64,000 nucleotides of DNA from an uncultured Pseudomonadales bacterium (GTDB lineage: Bacteria > Pseudomonadota > Gammaproteobacteria > Pseudomonadales > Azotimanducaceae). This document shows positions 40,782 to 53,241 of this stretch, piece after piece; positions within the stretch are counted from its first letter, which is position 1, and each line of letters begins with the position of its first letter. The stretch spans positions 1 through 64,000 of the forward strand of contig CAKZWF010000033.1 of the NCBI GenBank assembly GCA_937921865.1, in the 5' to 3' direction. The translations under genes and the position numbers were made by a program. A model generated the notes under the pieces. That model did not search any database. It was not told the origin of the DNA and saw only the letters and a list, made by a program, of their open reading frames with translations.

Positions 40782-42680
40782 ATGGGAAAAAATCTGCTGC
40801 TCTGGCTCATTATCGCAGCAGTACTGTTGACAGTTTTCAATAACTTCAACGTCACACCCGAACCGGAAAGCCTGAGCTATTCGAGCTTTATCGAGCAGGT
40901 TCGCGCTGACCAGGTGCAGCGTGTCGAGATCGATCAGGAAATGATCCACGGCCAGCGCCGCGACGGTGAAGACTTTCAGGTGGTGTTGCCGCCTGTTGCC
41001 GACCCGAAGTTGATGGACGACCTCTACAATCACAATGTTGAGGTGTTGGGTAAATTAGCGGAACGGCCCAGCATCTGGTCGCAACTGCTGATCGCCAGTT
41101 TCCCGATACTGATTATTATCGCCGTCTTCATGCTGTTCATGCGCCAGATGCAGGGCGGTGGCAGCGGTCGCGGAGGCCCGATGGCTTTTGGTAAAAGCAA
41201 AGCCAAGCTGCTCTCGGAAGACCAGATAAAAACCACCTTTGCCGATGTCGCCGGGGTGGACGAAGCCAAAGAGGATGTTCAGGAACTGGTCGAATTCCTG
41301 CGCGACCCGGGCAAATTTCAGCGCCTGGGTGGCCGGATCCCACGCGGTATTCTGATGGTCGGGCAGCCGGGTACCGGTAAGACTCTGCTGGCGAAGGCCA
41401 TTGCCGGCGAAGCTAAAGTGCCATTCTTTTCGATCTCCGGTTCAGATTTTGTCGAAATGTTCGTTGGTGTGGGTGCTTCGCGGGTGCGGGACATGTTCGA
41501 ACAGGCTAAGAAACAGGCGCCCTGTATCATCTTCATTGATGAAATCGACGCCGTCGGCCGACATCGAGGCGCCGGCCTTGGTGGTGGCCACGATGAGCGG
41601 GAACAGACCCTGAACCAGCTGCTGGTCGAAATGGACGGTTTCGAGGGTAATGACGGCATTATCGTGATCGCTGCAACTAACCGACCGGATGTACTCGACC
41701 CGGCGCTGTTGCGCCCGGGACGTTTTGATCGTCAGGTGGTGGTCGGATTGCCGGATATCCGCGGTCGAGAGCAGATACTCAAAGTACATATGCGCAAGGT
41801 TCCGCTGTCTGACGACGTTGATCCGTCAGTGATCGCGCGGGGTACTCCAGGCTTCTCAGGGGCCGATCTGGCCAATCTGATTAACGAGGCTGCGCTGTTT
41901 GCCGCCCGCGCAGGTAAGCGCCTGGTGGAAATGGACGAGTTCGAAAAAGCCAAGGACAAAATCATGATGGGTGCTGAGCGCAAATCGATGGTTATGTCGG
42001 ATAAAGAGAAGCTCAACACTGCCTACCACGAAGCCGGGCACGCCATTGTTGGTCGGCTGATGCCGGATCACGATCCGGTCTACAAAGTGTCGATTATTCC
42101 GCGCGGTCGAGCGCTGGGTGTGACCATGTTCCTGCCCGAAGAGGATCGCTACAGCCTCAGCCGTCAGGCGCTGATTTCGCAGATCTGCAGTCTTTTTGGT
42201 GGTCGAATCGCCGAGGAAATGATTTTAGGTGCAAATTATGTGACCACGGGTGCGTCCAACGATATCGAACGGGCGACAGTGCTGGCTCGCAATATGGTCA
42301 CCAAGTGGGGACTGTCTTCGAAGCTGGGACCGCTGAAATATGACGAAGATGACGGTGAGGTGTTCCTGGGTATGTCTGCTGGGGTGAAGACCAAACCGAT
42401 TTCCGACGATACCGCTCATGCGATCGATGGCGAAGTTCGCAGGATCATTGACGAATGTTATGAAACCGCAACCCGGATTCTCAAAGAGAACGAAGATAAG
42501 CTGCACAAGATGGCGGAGGCTCTGGTAGAACTGGAAACTCTGTCCAGCGACCAGCTTGATGACATCATGGCAGGTGCTAAACCCAGAGCACCAAAGGACA
42601 CGCCGCCGAGTTCGCAGACCCCGGGCGATGAATCCGCCTCTGGAGAGTCTCCAATCGGTGGGCCCGCGCCCGAAGCTTGA
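40782..42680 (+). CDS. ftsH: ATP-dependent zinc metalloprotease FtsH
   Basis: [59 protein letters not shown]. Confidence 0.99.
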   Translation: MGKNLLLWLIIAAVLLTVFNNFNVTPEPESLSYSSFIEQVRADQVQRVEIDQEMIHGQRRDGEDFQVVLPPVADPKLMDDLYNHNVEVLGKLAERPSIWSQLLIASFPILIIIAVFMLFMRQMQGGGSGRGGPMAFGKSKAKLLSEDQIKTTFADVAGVDEAKEDVQELVEFLRDPGKFQRLGGRIPRGILMVGQPGTGKTLLAKAIAGEAKVPFFSISGSDFVEMFVGVGASRVRDMFEQAKKQAPCIIFIDEIDAVGRHRGAGLGGGHDEREQTLNQLLVEMDGFEGNDGIIVIAATNRPDVLDPALLRPGRFDRQVVVGLPDIRGREQILKVHMRKVPLSDDVDPSVIARGTPGFSGADLANLINEAALFAARAGKRLVEMDEFEKAKDKIMMGAERKSMVMSDKEKLNTAYHEAGHAIVGRLMPDHDPVYKVSIIPRGRALGVTMFLPEEDRYSLSRQALISQICSLFGGRIAEEMILGANYVTTGASNDIERATVLARNMVTKWGLSSKLGPLKYDEDDGEVFLGMSAGVKTKPISDDTAHAIDGEVRRIIDECYETATRILKENEDKLHKMAEALVELETLSSDQLDDIMAGAKPRAPKDTPPSSQTPGDESASGESPIGGPAPEA

Positions 42681-43548
42681 TGTCCTGGTTCCGGTGAGCG
42701 GCCGGATCCTAAACTGCGGCAGCCGCCAGCTGCCGCTGTCGCAGCCGCAGGTCATGGCGGTGTTGAATATCACTCCGGATTCCTTCTCGGATGGCGGTGA
42801 ACTGAGTTCACTTGAGCCTGCGCGATTGCGCGCGCACGCCGAAGAACTGGTGGCCGCGGGTGCAACGATTCTGGACATCGGCGGTGAATCGACCCGCCCG
42901 GGTGCGGCGCCGGTCACTGCAACCGAAGAGTGTCATCGGGTACTGCCGGTGCTGGAATTGCTGCTCGATCTCGACGTGGTGTTGTCTGTCGACACTTCCA
43001 AAGCCGCGGTTGCCGATCGGGCCCTGGAGCTGGGCTGCCACATGATCAATGACGTTACTGGTCTGGGAGACCCCGAGATGCTGGGCGTGCTGGCAGACAG
43101 CCAGGCGGCTGTGGCCCTCATGCACATGCAGGGTGCACCGAGGACTATGCAGACTGATCCGCAATACTCAGACGTGGTCGGAGAGATTTACGGCTTCCTC
43201 AGCGAGCGGCTGCAGGCCTGTCGTAACCACGGCATCGCAGATGATCGTCTGTGTATCGACCCGGGGTTCGGGTTTGGTAAGACGATTACTCACAACTTGA
43301 CCATTTTGCGGCAGCTGTATTCGTTTAACAATCTGGATGCTGCCATCATGGTCGGACTGTCGCGCAAGAGCCTGATAGGCGCTCTGACAGGTCGGCCGGT
43401 GACCGAAAGATTGGCCGGCAGCGTGGCGGCGGCCCTGCTTGCGGTGCAGGCAGGCGCTGATATCGTCCGAGTTCATGACGTTGCAGCAACTGTGGATGCG
43501 CTGAAAGTGTTGAGTGCTGTGACTTCGAGCAATTTACCTGATAGTTGA
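42628..43548 (+). CDS. folP: dihydropteroate synthase
   Basis: [45 protein letters not shown]. Start inferred. Confidence 0.95.
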   Translation: MNPPLESLQSVGPRPKLDVLVPVSGRILNCGSRQLPLSQPQVMAVLNITPDSFSDGGELSSLEPARLRAHAEELVAAGATILDIGGESTRPGAAPVTATEECHRVLPVLELLLDLDVVLSVDTSKAAVADRALELGCHMINDVTGLGDPEMLGVLADSQAAVALMHMQGAPRTMQTDPQYSDVVGEIYGFLSERLQACRNHGIADDRLCIDPGFGFGKTITHNLTILRQLYSFNNLDAAIMVGLSRKSLIGALTGRPVTERLAGSVAAALLAVQAGADIVRVHDVAATVDALKVLSAVTSSNLPDS

Positions 43549-43555
43549 TCCGAGT

Positions 43556-44968
43556 ATGACAAATTCCAGACCAGCAGCAGTCGCTGCTCAACCTCTAGAT
43601 GTTGTAACAGCCAGCAGCCAACCGCTGGCAAAACGCTATTTTGGCACTGATGGGATACGCGGCAGAGTCGGCATGAGCCCTATTACGCCGGAGTTCTGCC
43701 TGCGCCTGGGCTGGGCGGTGGGCAAGGTGTTCGCGCGTCGGAATGGTGGTGAGAACTGTCACATTCTGATTGGCAAAGACACCCGCATTTCCGGCTACAT
43801 GCTTGAATCTGTGCTGGAGTCGGGGCTCGCCGCGGCGGGTGCGAATGTCAGCCTGATGGGGCCGATGCCGACCCCGGCGGTCGCCTACCTCACCCGAACC
43901 CTGCGGGCGGATGCCGGTATTGTCGTCAGCGCTTCGCATAACCCCTATCACGACAATGGCATCAAATTCTTCGATGGTGAGGGCAACAAGCTCGCCGATG
44001 AAATAGAACTGGAAATTGAGTCTGAGCTGGATGCGCCGATGCAGTGTGTGGAGTCTGCTCATCTGGGCCGGGCAGCGCGAATTGATGATGCCGCAGGTCG
44101 CTACATCGAATTCTGTAAAGCCAGCGTTAGTCGGGGTTTTCGTCTTTCCGGTCTCAAAGTGGTGCTGGATTGTGCCCATGGTGCGACTTATCACGTCGCC
44201 CCTAGAGTGTTTGAGGAACTTGGCGCCAGCGTTGATCTGATTGGGGCCAGTCCGGATGGATTCAATATCAACGCCGGATTTGGCTCCACTGAACCTGCCG
44301 AGCTTGCCGCGCGAGTGCTCGCCACTGGCGCTGATGTCGGCATTGCGTTCGATGGCGACGGTGACAGGGTCATCATGGTTGACCACCTCGGGGAAGTGGT
44401 CGATGGGGATGAGATGCTCTACATCATCGCCCGGCACCGAGCCAGGATGGGCGATATTGGTGGCGGTGTTGTCGGTACCCTTATGACCAACTACGGTCTG
44501 GAAAAAGCGCTGGCAGAATTGGCTGTGCCGTTTGTTCGTGCCAATGTTGGTGACCGTTATGTGCTGCAGGCTCTGCGTCAACAGGGCTGGCTGCTGGGCG
44601 GCGAAGCCTCCGGACATATTCTGGTACTGGATCTGACCAGTACTGGTGATGCGATCGTGGCAGCGCTTCAGGTGTTGTCGGCGCTGGTGAGTAATGCCGA
44701 GCCGCTGGCACAGGCAAAGCGCGGCATGCAGAAGCTGCCGCAACGGATGATCAATGTTGCTGTGACGAATCCAGCACAGCGGGCAGAGGCTGCGGATGTA
44801 AAGGCAGCAGTAGCAGAACACAACGCCCTGCTGGCCGGTCACGGCCGGGTCCTGATCAGACCTTCGGGTACTGAACCGGTGGTTCGGGTCATGGTTGAAG
44901 GTGATGATCCGGTTGCGGTTGAGACCTGCGTCCACACGTTGGCTGAACTGGTTGGCCAGGGAGGCTGA
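43556..44968 (+). CDS. glmM: phosphoglucosamine mutase
   Basis: [44 protein letters not shown]. Confidence 0.98.
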   Translation: MTNSRPAAVAAQPLDVVTASSQPLAKRYFGTDGIRGRVGMSPITPEFCLRLGWAVGKVFARRNGGENCHILIGKDTRISGYMLESVLESGLAAAGANVSLMGPMPTPAVAYLTRTLRADAGIVVSASHNPYHDNGIKFFDGEGNKLADEIELEIESELDAPMQCVESAHLGRAARIDDAAGRYIEFCKASVSRGFRLSGLKVVLDCAHGATYHVAPRVFEELGASVDLIGASPDGFNINAGFGSTEPAELAARVLATGADVGIAFDGDGDRVIMVDHLGEVVDGDEMLYIIARHRARMGDIGGGVVGTLMTNYGLEKALAELAVPFVRANVGDRYVLQALRQQGWLLGGEASGHILVLDLTSTGDAIVAALQVLSALVSNAEPLAQAKRGMQKLPQRMINVAVTNPAQRAEAADVKAAVAEHNALLAGHGRVLIRPSGTEPVVRVMVEGDDPVAVETCVHTLAELVGQGG

Positions 44969-45034
44969 TATCCCCCTTGTTGCGCAGCCAGTGAGTCGCT
45001 AAGATTCGCGCCCCCGCACAGGCGGTGCTCGAAA

Positions 45035-45853
45035 ATGCAGAAATCACCCACGAAGGTTGTCGCCGGCAACTGGAAAATGCACGGTTCGCTGGAGATGCTG
45101 GCAGAGTATGTGAGTGTTCTGGCGCGAGCTTTATCGTCGCAACGGTCCGAAGCAACTGATCGCGCGATGGTGGTGCTGTTTCCACCGATCGGTTACCTGG
45201 TTCCTCTGAGCGAGCAGCTGCGGGTATGTGGACTTCAGGATCAGATCGTTATTGGCGCTCAGGATCTTCATCCAGAGAGTCAGGGCGCGTTTACCGGCGA
45301 TATGTCGGGCGCAATGCTCCGTGATCTGGGTGCGCGGTGGGTACTGATCGGGCATTCCGAAAGGCGTCAGTATCACGCTGAAGACGATCAGCTGGTGGCG
45401 CGGAAAGCGGCGGCTGCTCTGGCGGCAGAGCTGACCCCGGTCATCTGCGTTGGTGAAACCGCCGAACAGCGGGATTCGGGTGACGCCGAGCGGGTGGTAG
45501 AACGGCAGATACAGGCTGTCGCGCAAGCGCTCGGTGCCGAAGGGCTGCAGCAGTGTCTGATTGCCTACGAACCGGTCTGGGCGATCGGCACGGGGCGGAC
45601 GGCAACGGCGGCAACAGCGCAGTCTATGCATGCGGCGATCCGTGCCCAATTGGCCGGGTTAACGGGCGAAACGGATAACCGGATTCCGGTGCTGTACGGC
45701 GGCAGTGTCAAAGCGGCCAATGCAGCAGAATTGTTTGCTCAGCGGGATATTGGTGGTGGTCTGGTAGGGGGCGCCTCGCTCGACCCGCAGGAATTTGCCG
45801 CTATCATTGCGGCCGGAGATGGAGCGTTGAGCGCTGACGTGACGACACGTTGA
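45035..45853 (+). CDS. tpiA: triosephosphate isomerase
   Basis: VAGNWKMHGS; WVLIGHSERRQYH; AYEPVWAIGTGRTAT; GLVGGASL. Confidence 0.98.
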   Translation: MQKSPTKVVAGNWKMHGSLEMLAEYVSVLARALSSQRSEATDRAMVVLFPPIGYLVPLSEQLRVCGLQDQIVIGAQDLHPESQGAFTGDMSGAMLRDLGARWVLIGHSERRQYHAEDDQLVARKAAAALAAELTPVICVGETAEQRDSGDAERVVERQIQAVAQALGAEGLQQCLIAYEPVWAIGTGRTATAATAQSMHAAIRAQLAGLTGETDNRIPVLYGGSVKAANAAELFAQRDIGGGLVGGASLDPQEFAAIIAAGDGALSADVTTR

Positions 45854-45953
45854 CGTTCGGGAGCGTTTAAAGAATTTGAGTGGCTGCTGAGCAGAAAACT
45901 GCAAAGCATCAGCAGTCAGAAAACAACGAGTAACACGATAGACGGGTGACGCA

Positions 45954-46304
45954 ATGTCCACGCTTGAAACAGTTTTAATGGTCCTCCTGGTGGTCGACGC
46001 CTTGGCGCTGGCGGTGCTTGTGCTGATGCAGCAGGGTCAAGGTGCCAGCGTCGGTGCTGCATTTGGCAGCGGCGCCAGCAGCACAATGTTCGGCAGCGGC
46101 GGCTCCACCTCATTTCTCACCAAGATCACCGTCTGGCTGGCTATTGGCTTTTTTGTGGTGTCTTTTGGTCTTGCTTATACCGCCAAAGAGCGCGCAGCTA
46201 GCATGGATCAGCTGGGTATTCCGCTGATCGAAGAGGCGGCTATTGTTGAGGAAGAGTTGACTACGGAATCGGACAGTGTAGATTCCGACATCCCTGACGT
46301 TTGA
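45954..46304 (+). CDS. secG: preprotein translocase subunit SecG
   Basis: LETVLMVLLVVDALALAVLVLMQQGQGASVGAAFGSGASSTMFGSGGSTSFLTKITVWLA. Confidence 0.95.
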   Translation: MSTLETVLMVLLVVDALALAVLVLMQQGQGASVGAAFGSGASSTMFGSGGSTSFLTKITVWLAIGFFVVSFGLAYTAKERAASMDQLGIPLIEEAAIVEEELTTESDSVDSDIPDV

Positions 46305-46311
46305 CGATTCT

Positions 46312-46398
46312 GCCGAAGTGGTGAAATTGGTAGACACGCTACCTTGAGGGGGTAGTGACCTAACGGTCGTGCGAGTTCGAGTCTCGCCTTCGGCACCA
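46312..46398 (+). tRNA. tRNA-Leu (anticodon GAG)
   Basis: Acceptor gccgaag/cttcggc, anticodon stem ctacc-ttgaggg-ggtag, long variable arm, GTTCGAGTC, encoded CCA. Confidence 0.95.
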
Positions 46399-46527
46399 GA
46401 ATCTTTCCGTCCAACACGTCTTTCGATCCCAGTCCTACCGGCCAGGCCCCTTTTCGAGGCTGAAAATCTCCTGAGATAGGCGGTTGCTACCCGGGGTCCG
46501 CATCCCTATAATCTCGCACCTTGCTGA

Positions 46528-46604
<77 letters not shown>

Positions 46605-46610
46605 AAAGGA

Positions 46611-46636
46611 GAAGGCCCCTTTATGAGGGGCCTTTT
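46611..46636 (+). terminator. terminator hairpin after tRNA-fMet
   Basis: aaggcccct-ttatg-aggggcctttt. Confidence 0.8.
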
Positions 46637-46833
46637 CGTATCGCGGCAATGAGTCTGGTGTTTCAGCGGGCGTAGAGAACGTCCCGGCAGACACAGACAA
46701 ATGGCGCGGAGTCCTTTCGGTGGCTGGCCGTAGCGGCAAGTCGCCCGTGTTCTCATACGCTGGTTGATATCAGCGGCTTGAAGCGGCCGGCACTCTCGCC
46801 CCTGCGGGTCTGGGAGTGATCCGGGCTATTTAT

Positions 46834-46856
46834 AATGGGCGTTATGCCCATTTTTT
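46834..46856 (+). terminator. intrinsic terminator/attenuator upstream of rimP, overlapping a TATAAT box
   Basis: AATGGGC-GTTAT-GCCCATT-TTTT; TATAAT at 46831-46836. Confidence 0.7.
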
Positions 46857-46959
46857 GTTGGGCGATGGCGACACGGCGTTGTGCAGACGTTGGTCTGCTG
46901 CGCAGAAACCGGGCGCGGTGAAGACGGGCACGGTTAACAGACGTGGTAGACGAGACGCT

Positions 46960-47418
46960 GTGAACAGGAAAGAACAGGAGATTGAAGCACTGCTGGCGCC
47001 AGTGGCGGTGCAGGAACAGTGCGAAATCTGGGGTGTGGAATATCTGGCCCAGGGCCGACATTCCAAGCTGCGGATTTATATCGACAGTGCGGACGGAGTA
47101 ACCGTGGAGCACTGCGAGCGGATCAGTCGCATGGCCAGTGACATTCTTGATGTCGAAGAAACGCTGACCGGTGCGTATACGCTGGAAGTGTCCTCGCCGG
47201 GGATGGACAGAATTCTGTTCAAACCCGCGCAGTTCCTGGCCAGTGTAGGTGAGCGGGTCGAAGTGCGACTGAACTACCCTTTCGAGGGTACCAAGCGCGT
47301 CGTCGGCACTCTGGCTGGCCTGGAAGATGGTGAAGTCATCATTCAGGTGGACGACGAAGAATTTGTGCTGCCGTTGGAAAACGTGCAGCGGGCGCGAATT
47401 GTGCCCGCTTTTGATTAG
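46960..47418 (+). CDS. rimP: ribosome maturation factor RimP
   Basis: GVEYLAQGRHSKLRIYIDSADGVTVEHCERISRMASDILDVE; YTLEVSSPGMDR; GTG start inferred. Confidence 0.95.
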   Translation: MNRKEQEIEALLAPVAVQEQCEIWGVEYLAQGRHSKLRIYIDSADGVTVEHCERISRMASDILDVEETLTGAYTLEVSSPGMDRILFKPAQFLASVGERVEVRLNYPFEGTKRVVGTLAGLEDGEVIIQVDDEEFVLPLENVQRARIVPAFD

Positions 47419-47457
47419 CGATCGATAGAACCCCAAGAGGTTCAATTAGAGGTTGGT

Positions 47458-48972
47458 GTGAGCGACTTAGATAGAGAAATGCTGCTCGTGGTGGATTCAG
47501 TTTCCCACGAAAAAGGCGTGTCCAAAGACGTGATCTTCGAAGCCATCGAGGTGGCTTTAGCAACTGCTACGAAGAAAAAGTATGGCGAACATGCCGAATT
47601 CCGTGTGGCCATCGATCGTGAAACCGGCAGCTATGAGAGCTTTCGGGTCTGGTTCGTCACTGATCCGGCGGAGTTGGAAGATCCCTGGAACGCTGAGGTT
47701 CATGTCACCGTCCAGAACGCGCAGAAACAGGATCCATCGCTGGAAATTGGCGACACGATAGAAGAATCGGTCGAATCCGTTGAGTTTGGTCGAATTGCTG
47801 CGCAAACGGCGAAGCAGGTCATCGTCCAGAAAGTCCGGGAAGCCGAGCGTGCTCAGGTTGTGGAAGAGTATCTGCCGCGGGTAGGTGAACTCGTTGGCGG
47901 TACCGTCAAGAAGCTCGGCCGAGACAACGTCATCATTGATCTGGGCAACAACGCCGAAGGGCTGTTGACCCGCGAGCACCTTATTCCTCGAGAAACTTTC
48001 CGGGTGGGTGACAGGGTTCGCTCTCTGTTGCTTGAAATCAAACCCGACAATCGCGGCCCACAGCTGATTCTGACCCGGACCTCACCTTCGATGCTGGTAG
48101 AGCTGTTTAAGATCGAGGTGCCGGAGATCTCGGAACAGGTCATCGAGATCCGTGGGGCTGCTCGTGATCCGGGATCCAGAGCAAAAATTGCGGTACGCAC
48201 CAACGACGGTCGTATCGATCCGGTTGGCGCCTGTGTGGGTATGCGCGGTTCGCGTGTCCAGGCGGTATCCGGAGAACTGGCCGGTGAGCGTATTGACATA
48301 GTGTTGCACGATGAAAATCCAGCTCAACTGGTGGTCAATGCGATGGCCCCGGCAGAAGTTGAGTCGATTGTCCTCGACGAAGATACCCGGTCAATGGATA
48401 TCGCGGTCTCTGAAGACAATCTGGCCCAGGCGATTGGTCGTGGTGGCCAGAACGTGCGCCTGGCCAGTGATCTGACCGGCTGGAAGCTCAACATCATGAC
48501 TCAGGACGAAGCTGTCCAGAAACAGGAAGAAGAAGCTTCGAAATTCATCACTGAGTTCAAGGAAGCTTTGTCGGTGGACGAAGACGTGGCCGCCGTGCTG
48601 GTGGAAGAAGGCTTTTCGACCCTCGAGGAAGTGGCCTACGTGCCTCTCGAAGAAATGACTTCGATCGAAGGCTTCGACGAAGAGATTGTGGAAGAGCTGC
48701 GCAACCGTGCTCGGGATGCGCTGCTCACCAAGGCAATCGCCAGCGAAGAGGCACTGGGTGAACACGAGCCGGCAGAGGATCTGCTGAACATGGCTGGCAT
48801 GGAGCGCCGACTGGCTTTTCATCTGGCAAGCCAGGGTGTTGTGACGATGGAAGATCTGGCGGACCTGGCAGTGCCGGATCTGCAGGAACTCGCGGAAGAA
48901 TTGGACGAGGAAACGGCTGCGGCGCTGATTATGACCGCCCGGGCACCCTGGTTCGAGGAAGCCGAAGAGTAG
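47458..48972 (+). CDS. nusA: transcription termination/antitermination factor NusA
   Basis: [55 protein letters not shown] start. Confidence 0.98.
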   Translation: MSDLDREMLLVVDSVSHEKGVSKDVIFEAIEVALATATKKKYGEHAEFRVAIDRETGSYESFRVWFVTDPAELEDPWNAEVHVTVQNAQKQDPSLEIGDTIEESVESVEFGRIAAQTAKQVIVQKVREAERAQVVEEYLPRVGELVGGTVKKLGRDNVIIDLGNNAEGLLTREHLIPRETFRVGDRVRSLLLEIKPDNRGPQLILTRTSPSMLVELFKIEVPEISEQVIEIRGAARDPGSRAKIAVRTNDGRIDPVGACVGMRGSRVQAVSGELAGERIDIVLHDENPAQLVVNAMAPAEVESIVLDEDTRSMDIAVSEDNLAQAIGRGGQNVRLASDLTGWKLNIMTQDEAVQKQEEEASKFITEFKEALSVDEDVAAVLVEEGFSTLEEVAYVPLEEMTSIEGFDEEIVEELRNRARDALLTKAIASEEALGEHEPAEDLLNMAGMERRLAFHLASQGVVTMEDLADLAVPDLQELAEELDEETAAALIMTARAPWFEEAEE

Positions 48973-48987
48973 AGGAAGGGGTAAGCA

Positions 48988-51558
48988 ATGTCGGAAGTGA
49001 CAGTCAAACAGCTCGCAGACACGGTAGGTACACCGGTCGACCGCTTGCTCAAGCAGATGCAGGAAGCCGGCTTGCCGCACACCAGCAATGATGAGCAGGT
49101 ATCTGATGAAGAAAAGCAGACGCTGCTGGCGTTTTTGAAGCGCAGTCATGGTGAAGCCAGCAGTGCAGCACCAAGCAAAATAACGCTGAAGCGAAAAACT
49201 CTCGGGACGCTGAAAACCGGGCAAGGCCGAGGCGGACGTACGGTCAACGTTGAGGTTCGCAAGAAGCGTACCTACATGAAGCGTTCCGAAAGTGATGCTG
49301 CAGGTGGCGCTGAAGAGACTATTGAAGCTGGTCCTTCTCAGGCGGAACTGGAAGCTGCGCGCATTCGCGAAGAGGATCTGGCTCGCAAGTCTGCTGAAGA
49401 AGAAACCCGGCGTCTGGAAGCCGAAAAGAAGGCGGAAGAAGAACGGCGGCTTGAAGAAGAGCGCGAGAAAGCGGCTCAAGCCGAGCTCGAAGCAAAAGCG
49501 AAAGCGCAACAGGCGGCCGCACCTGCAGAAACACCGGCTGAAGATACCCGCACGCTCGAAGAACAGGCAGCAGCTGCTGCGGCGGAAGCTCAGGCAAAAC
49601 AGCAGGCCACAGAAAAAGGCGGTAAACGCTCCAAATCCCGGGAACAGGCGTCTGGACGCGATCAGCGCAGCGGCGGTCGTTCGGGTGGCGGTCGACGACG
49701 AGAGCTCTCCCTGGCCGGCGATCGGCGCAGCAAACGTCGGCAGCGGGCACCCGCTATCCAGGTCGAAACACAGGGTGGCGAATTCCAGCAGCCTGTTGCT
49801 TCAAAGTCTCAGGTAGTTGAGGTCAGTGATGCGATCAGCGTCGGGGATCTTGCCCAGCGGATGTCGATCAAGGCTGGTGAAGTCATCAAGACTCTGATGG
49901 GTCTCGGGGTGATGGCCACCATTAATCAGGTGCTTGATCAGGACACCGCGATTTTAGTCGTCGAAGAGATGGGGCATACGCCGAAGCTTGTCCATGACGA
50001 CGCGATAGAGCAGGAACTTGAAAAATCCCTGGTCATCGAAGGGGATGGCGTCAGCCGACCACCCGTTGTCACCGTGATGGGCCACGTAGACCACGGTAAA
50101 ACCTCATTGCTCGATTACATCCGCAAGTCGCGGGTAGTCAGCGGCGAAGCCGGAGGCATTACCCAGCACATCGGTGCGTATCGGGTGCAAACGCCTAATG
50201 GCGATCTGACCTTTATTGATACACCCGGACACGCCGCCTTCACCGCGATGCGGGCCCGTGGAGCGCAAGCCACTGACATAGTGATTCTAGTCGTGGCAGC
50301 CGACGATGGAGTTATGCCGCAGACAGAAGAAGCCGTGCAGCATGCCAAGGCGGCGGGTGTACCGATCGTAGTAGCGATCAACAAAATGGATCTGGAAGGT
50401 GCAGACCCCGAACGGGTAATTAACGAACTCGCAGCCAAAGACGTTGTGCCTGAAGAGTGGGGTGGTGACACTCAGTTCCTCAAGGTCTCCGCACTGACCG
50501 GCGAAGGCGTCCAGCCTCTGCTCGAAGCGGTGGCGTTGCAGGCTGAAATTCTGGAGCTGAAAGCCGTTGTCGATGCACCCGGTCGTGGTGTTGTCATTGA
50601 ATCACGACTGGATCGTGGTCGAGGACCGGTCGCGACAGTTCTGGTCCAGAACGGCACCCTGAAGCAGGGTGATGTTGTCATTGCGGGTGAGTTCCACGGT
50701 CGCGTGCGAGCCATGCTCAACGATAAAGGCGAGCCGACCAGCGAAGCCGGACCTTCGGATGCAGTGGAAGTACTTGGTCTGTCCGGAACGCCTGGAGCTG
50801 GCGATGACTTTTCTGTGGTCACAGACGAAAAGACCGCGCGGGAACTTGCTGAATTCCGTCGCGACAAACACCAGGAACAGCGTCATGCCATGCAGCAGGC
50901 GGCGAAGCTGGAAAACATGTTTGCCAACATCGGCGAAGGCGAGAAGCGGATTCTCAAGCTGGTACTGAAGGCGGACGTTCGCGGCAGCCTGGAAGCTATT
51001 TCGCAGGCGCTTGCCGAGATGGGCAATGATGAAGTTGCGGTGAATGTTCTTGGCTCTGGAGTCGGTGGCATTACCGAGACAGACGCGAACATGGCACTGA
51101 CGTATGGAGCAGCAATCTTCGGGTTCAACGTCCGAGCTGACAATGCGGCCAAAGGTATTGTTGAGCGGGAAGGTATGGATCTTCGTTACTACAGCGTGAT
51201 CTATGAACTGCTCGATGACGTCAAGCAGGTGCTCTCCGGCATGCTGTCTCCAGAAATTCGCGAAGAGATTGTTGGTGTGGCCGAGGTCCGGGACGTCTTC
51301 CGGTCACCGCGCTATGGCCAGATTGCCGGTTGCATGGTGGTAGAGGGCAATGTGTTCCGAAACAAGCCTATTCGAGTGCTCCGAGACAACGTAGTCATAT
51401 ACGAAGGTGAACTCGAATCTCTGCGGCGCTTCAAAGAAGACGTTAATGAAGTCAGAAACGGTACCGAGTGTGGTATTGGTGTACGCAACTACAACGATGT
51501 CCGTCCTGGCGACATGATCGAAGTCTTTGAATCCAGGGAAGTTGCCCGGGAGCTGTAG
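48988..51558 (+). CDS. infB: translation initiation factor IF-2
   Basis: [61 protein letters not shown]. Confidence 0.99.
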   Translation: MSEVTVKQLADTVGTPVDRLLKQMQEAGLPHTSNDEQVSDEEKQTLLAFLKRSHGEASSAAPSKITLKRKTLGTLKTGQGRGGRTVNVEVRKKRTYMKRSESDAAGGAEETIEAGPSQAELEAARIREEDLARKSAEEETRRLEAEKKAEEERRLEEEREKAAQAELEAKAKAQQAAAPAETPAEDTRTLEEQAAAAAAEAQAKQQATEKGGKRSKSREQASGRDQRSGGRSGGGRRRELSLAGDRRSKRRQRAPAIQVETQGGEFQQPVASKSQVVEVSDAISVGDLAQRMSIKAGEVIKTLMGLGVMATINQVLDQDTAILVVEEMGHTPKLVHDDAIEQELEKSLVIEGDGVSRPPVVTVMGHVDHGKTSLLDYIRKSRVVSGEAGGITQHIGAYRVQTPNGDLTFIDTPGHAAFTAMRARGAQATDIVILVVAADDGVMPQTEEAVQHAKAAGVPIVVAINKMDLEGADPERVINELAAKDVVPEEWGGDTQFLKVSALTGEGVQPLLEAVALQAEILELKAVVDAPGRGVVIESRLDRGRGPVATVLVQNGTLKQGDVVIAGEFHGRVRAMLNDKGEPTSEAGPSDAVEVLGLSGTPGAGDDFSVVTDEKTARELAEFRRDKHQEQRHAMQQAAKLENMFANIGEGEKRILKLVLKADVRGSLEAISQALAEMGNDEVAVNVLGSGVGGITETDANMALTYGAAIFGFNVRADNAAKGIVEREGMDLRYYSVIYELLDDVKQVLSGMLSPEIREEIVGVAEVRDVFRSPRYGQIAGCMVVEGNVFRNKPIRVLRDNVVIYEGELESLRRFKEDVNEVRNGTECGIGVRNYNDVRPGDMIEVFESREVAREL

Positions 51559-51573
51559 GTGCGGGAGATCTAA

Positions 51574-51969
51574 GTGGCGGAAAGAGGTCGAGACTTACGC
51601 ATTGGCGATTTTGTTCGCGATGAAATCGCCAGCATCATTCAGAGACAGATGCGCGACCCGCGGGTTGGCATGGTGATGGTCAATGAGGTCAATGTCAGCC
51701 GCGATTTGTCATGGGCGGACGTCTATATCACCTCAATTGACGCTAAAACGTCTGAAGAGCGCGCGCAATTGATCAGCATTCTCAACAATGCTGCCGGTTA
51801 CTTTCGCACTGAACTGGCCAAGCGACATAGTATGCGGACGACACCAAAGCCGCGTTTTCACTATGACGAGTCAGTGGAACGGGGTCCGAGGCTGGAAGCA
51901 TTGATCGATTCAGCGCTGGAAGCCGATTCTGGTGCTGCTGACAGTACTGAGGATGACGATCGTGGCTAG
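51574..51969 (+). CDS. rbfA: ribosome-binding factor A
   Basis: VRDEIASIIQRQMRDPRVGMVMVNEVNVSRDLSWADVYI. Confidence 0.96.
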   Translation: MAERGRDLRIGDFVRDEIASIIQRQMRDPRVGMVMVNEVNVSRDLSWADVYITSIDAKTSEERAQLISILNNAAGYFRTELAKRHSMRTTPKPRFHYDESVERGPRLEALIDSALEADSGAADSTEDDDRG

Positions 51970-52876
51970 ACGTGGACGCGGCCGAGATATCAGTGGCGTG
52001 GTGATTGTCGACAAACCTCAGGGCATCAGTTCGAACGATGCTGTACAGCGGGCGAAACGCCTGTTTGGCGCTCGTAAAGTTGGACACACTGGCGCGCTTG
52101 ATCCACTGGCGACCGGGGTTTTGCCTCTGTGCTTTGGCGAAGCGACCAAGTTTTCACAGTATCTGCTGTCTTCGGACAAGAAGTACTGGACCCGCTTGCA
52201 GTTAGGCGTTGCCACCGATAGCGGCGACTCCGACGGGCAAGTGCTTTCGACTCGTCCTGTCGAAGGTGTAGACGAAGCCCGCATCGAAGACGCGCTGCGT
52301 TTCTTCCGGGGCGAAATTGATCAGGTACCGTCGATGTTTTCAGCGATAAAACATCAGGGTCAGCCGCTCTACAAACTGGCGCGGCAGGGTATTTCGGTGG
52401 AGCGCGAGGCGCGCCGAGTGAACATATTTTCCAATGAGCTGGTGGCGCTTAACGGCGATCAGCTGGAGCTGGAAATTCATTGCTCGAAAGGCACCTATGT
52501 TCGCACCATCGCTGAAGAATTAGGTGAACTGCTGGGTTGTGGTGCGCATGTTATTGCGCTGCGACGAAGAGCAGCAGGGCCATACGACGAATCTGATCTG
52601 GTGACTTTCGAAGAACTGGAAGCCGCCAGAGAAAAGGGATCTCTGGATTCCTTCCTGCAGCCTGTGTCCAGCACGGTGCGGGGGTGGCCTGAGGTGATGC
52701 TGACCGACAATACAGCTTATTACCTCAAGCAGGGCCAGCCGGTGATTGTGCCGCAGGCTCCGACGAGCGGCTGGGTGCGCCTGGCTGAAATACTGGACGA
52801 CGAATCTTCGCGCTTTATTGGCGTCGGAGAAATTCTCGATGACGGACGAGTAGCGCCAAGGCGCCTGGTTTCCTGA
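51962..52876 (+). CDS. truB: tRNA pseudouridine(55) synthase
   Basis: ISGVVIVDKPQGISSNDAVQRAKRLFGARKVGHTGALDPLATGVLPLCFGEATKFSQYLL. Confidence 0.97.
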   Translation: MARRGRGRDISGVVIVDKPQGISSNDAVQRAKRLFGARKVGHTGALDPLATGVLPLCFGEATKFSQYLLSSDKKYWTRLQLGVATDSGDSDGQVLSTRPVEGVDEARIEDALRFFRGEIDQVPSMFSAIKHQGQPLYKLARQGISVEREARRVNIFSNELVALNGDQLELEIHCSKGTYVRTIAEELGELLGCGAHVIALRRRAAGPYDESDLVTFEELEAAREKGSLDSFLQPVSSTVRGWPEVMLTDNTAYYLKQGQPVIVPQAPTSGWVRLAEILDDESSRFIGVGEILDDGRVAPRRLVS

Positions 52877-52952
52877 ATCGTAAAAAACTGAGTTAACTGT
52901 AGGTGTGCACGGTTATCTCGAATCAATCAGAGCACATTAACTGGAGTAAGAC

Positions 52953-53222
52953 ATGGCACTGAATGCCACAATAAAAGCAGACATCATCAAGGAATATCAG
53001 ACAGAAGACGGAGACACAGGGTCTCCAGAAGTGCAGGTAGCGTTGCTGACTCACAACATCAACGGCCTGCAGGAACATTTTCGTGATCACAAGAAAGACC
53101 ATCATTCACGACGAGGGCTGATCCGAATGGTCAACCAGCGTCGCAAACTACTGGACTACCTCAAGAGCAAAGACGTAGCGCGGTATAGCGATCTCATCAA
53201 GCGTCTTGGTCTCAGACGATAG
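52953..53222 (+). CDS. rpsO: 30S ribosomal protein S15
   Basis: [49 protein letters not shown]. Confidence 0.99.
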   Translation: MALNATIKADIIKEYQTEDGDTGSPEVQVALLTHNINGLQEHFRDHKKDHHSRRGLIRMVNQRRKLLDYLKSKDVARYSDLIKRLGLRR

Positions 53223-53241
53223 GAATATAACGGAGGTTATT

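Noticed and set aside
43595-44935. 446-aa open frame antisense to glmM
   Set aside because: Lies wholly opposite a clear glmM gene; protein is low-complexity-like with no recognisable motif; long antisense frames are expected from GC-biased codon usage.
48391-49509. 372-aa antisense frame over nusA/infB (Phe-rich)
   Set aside because: Mirror of Glu/Lys-rich codons in infB; no motif, no RBS reasoning to support it.
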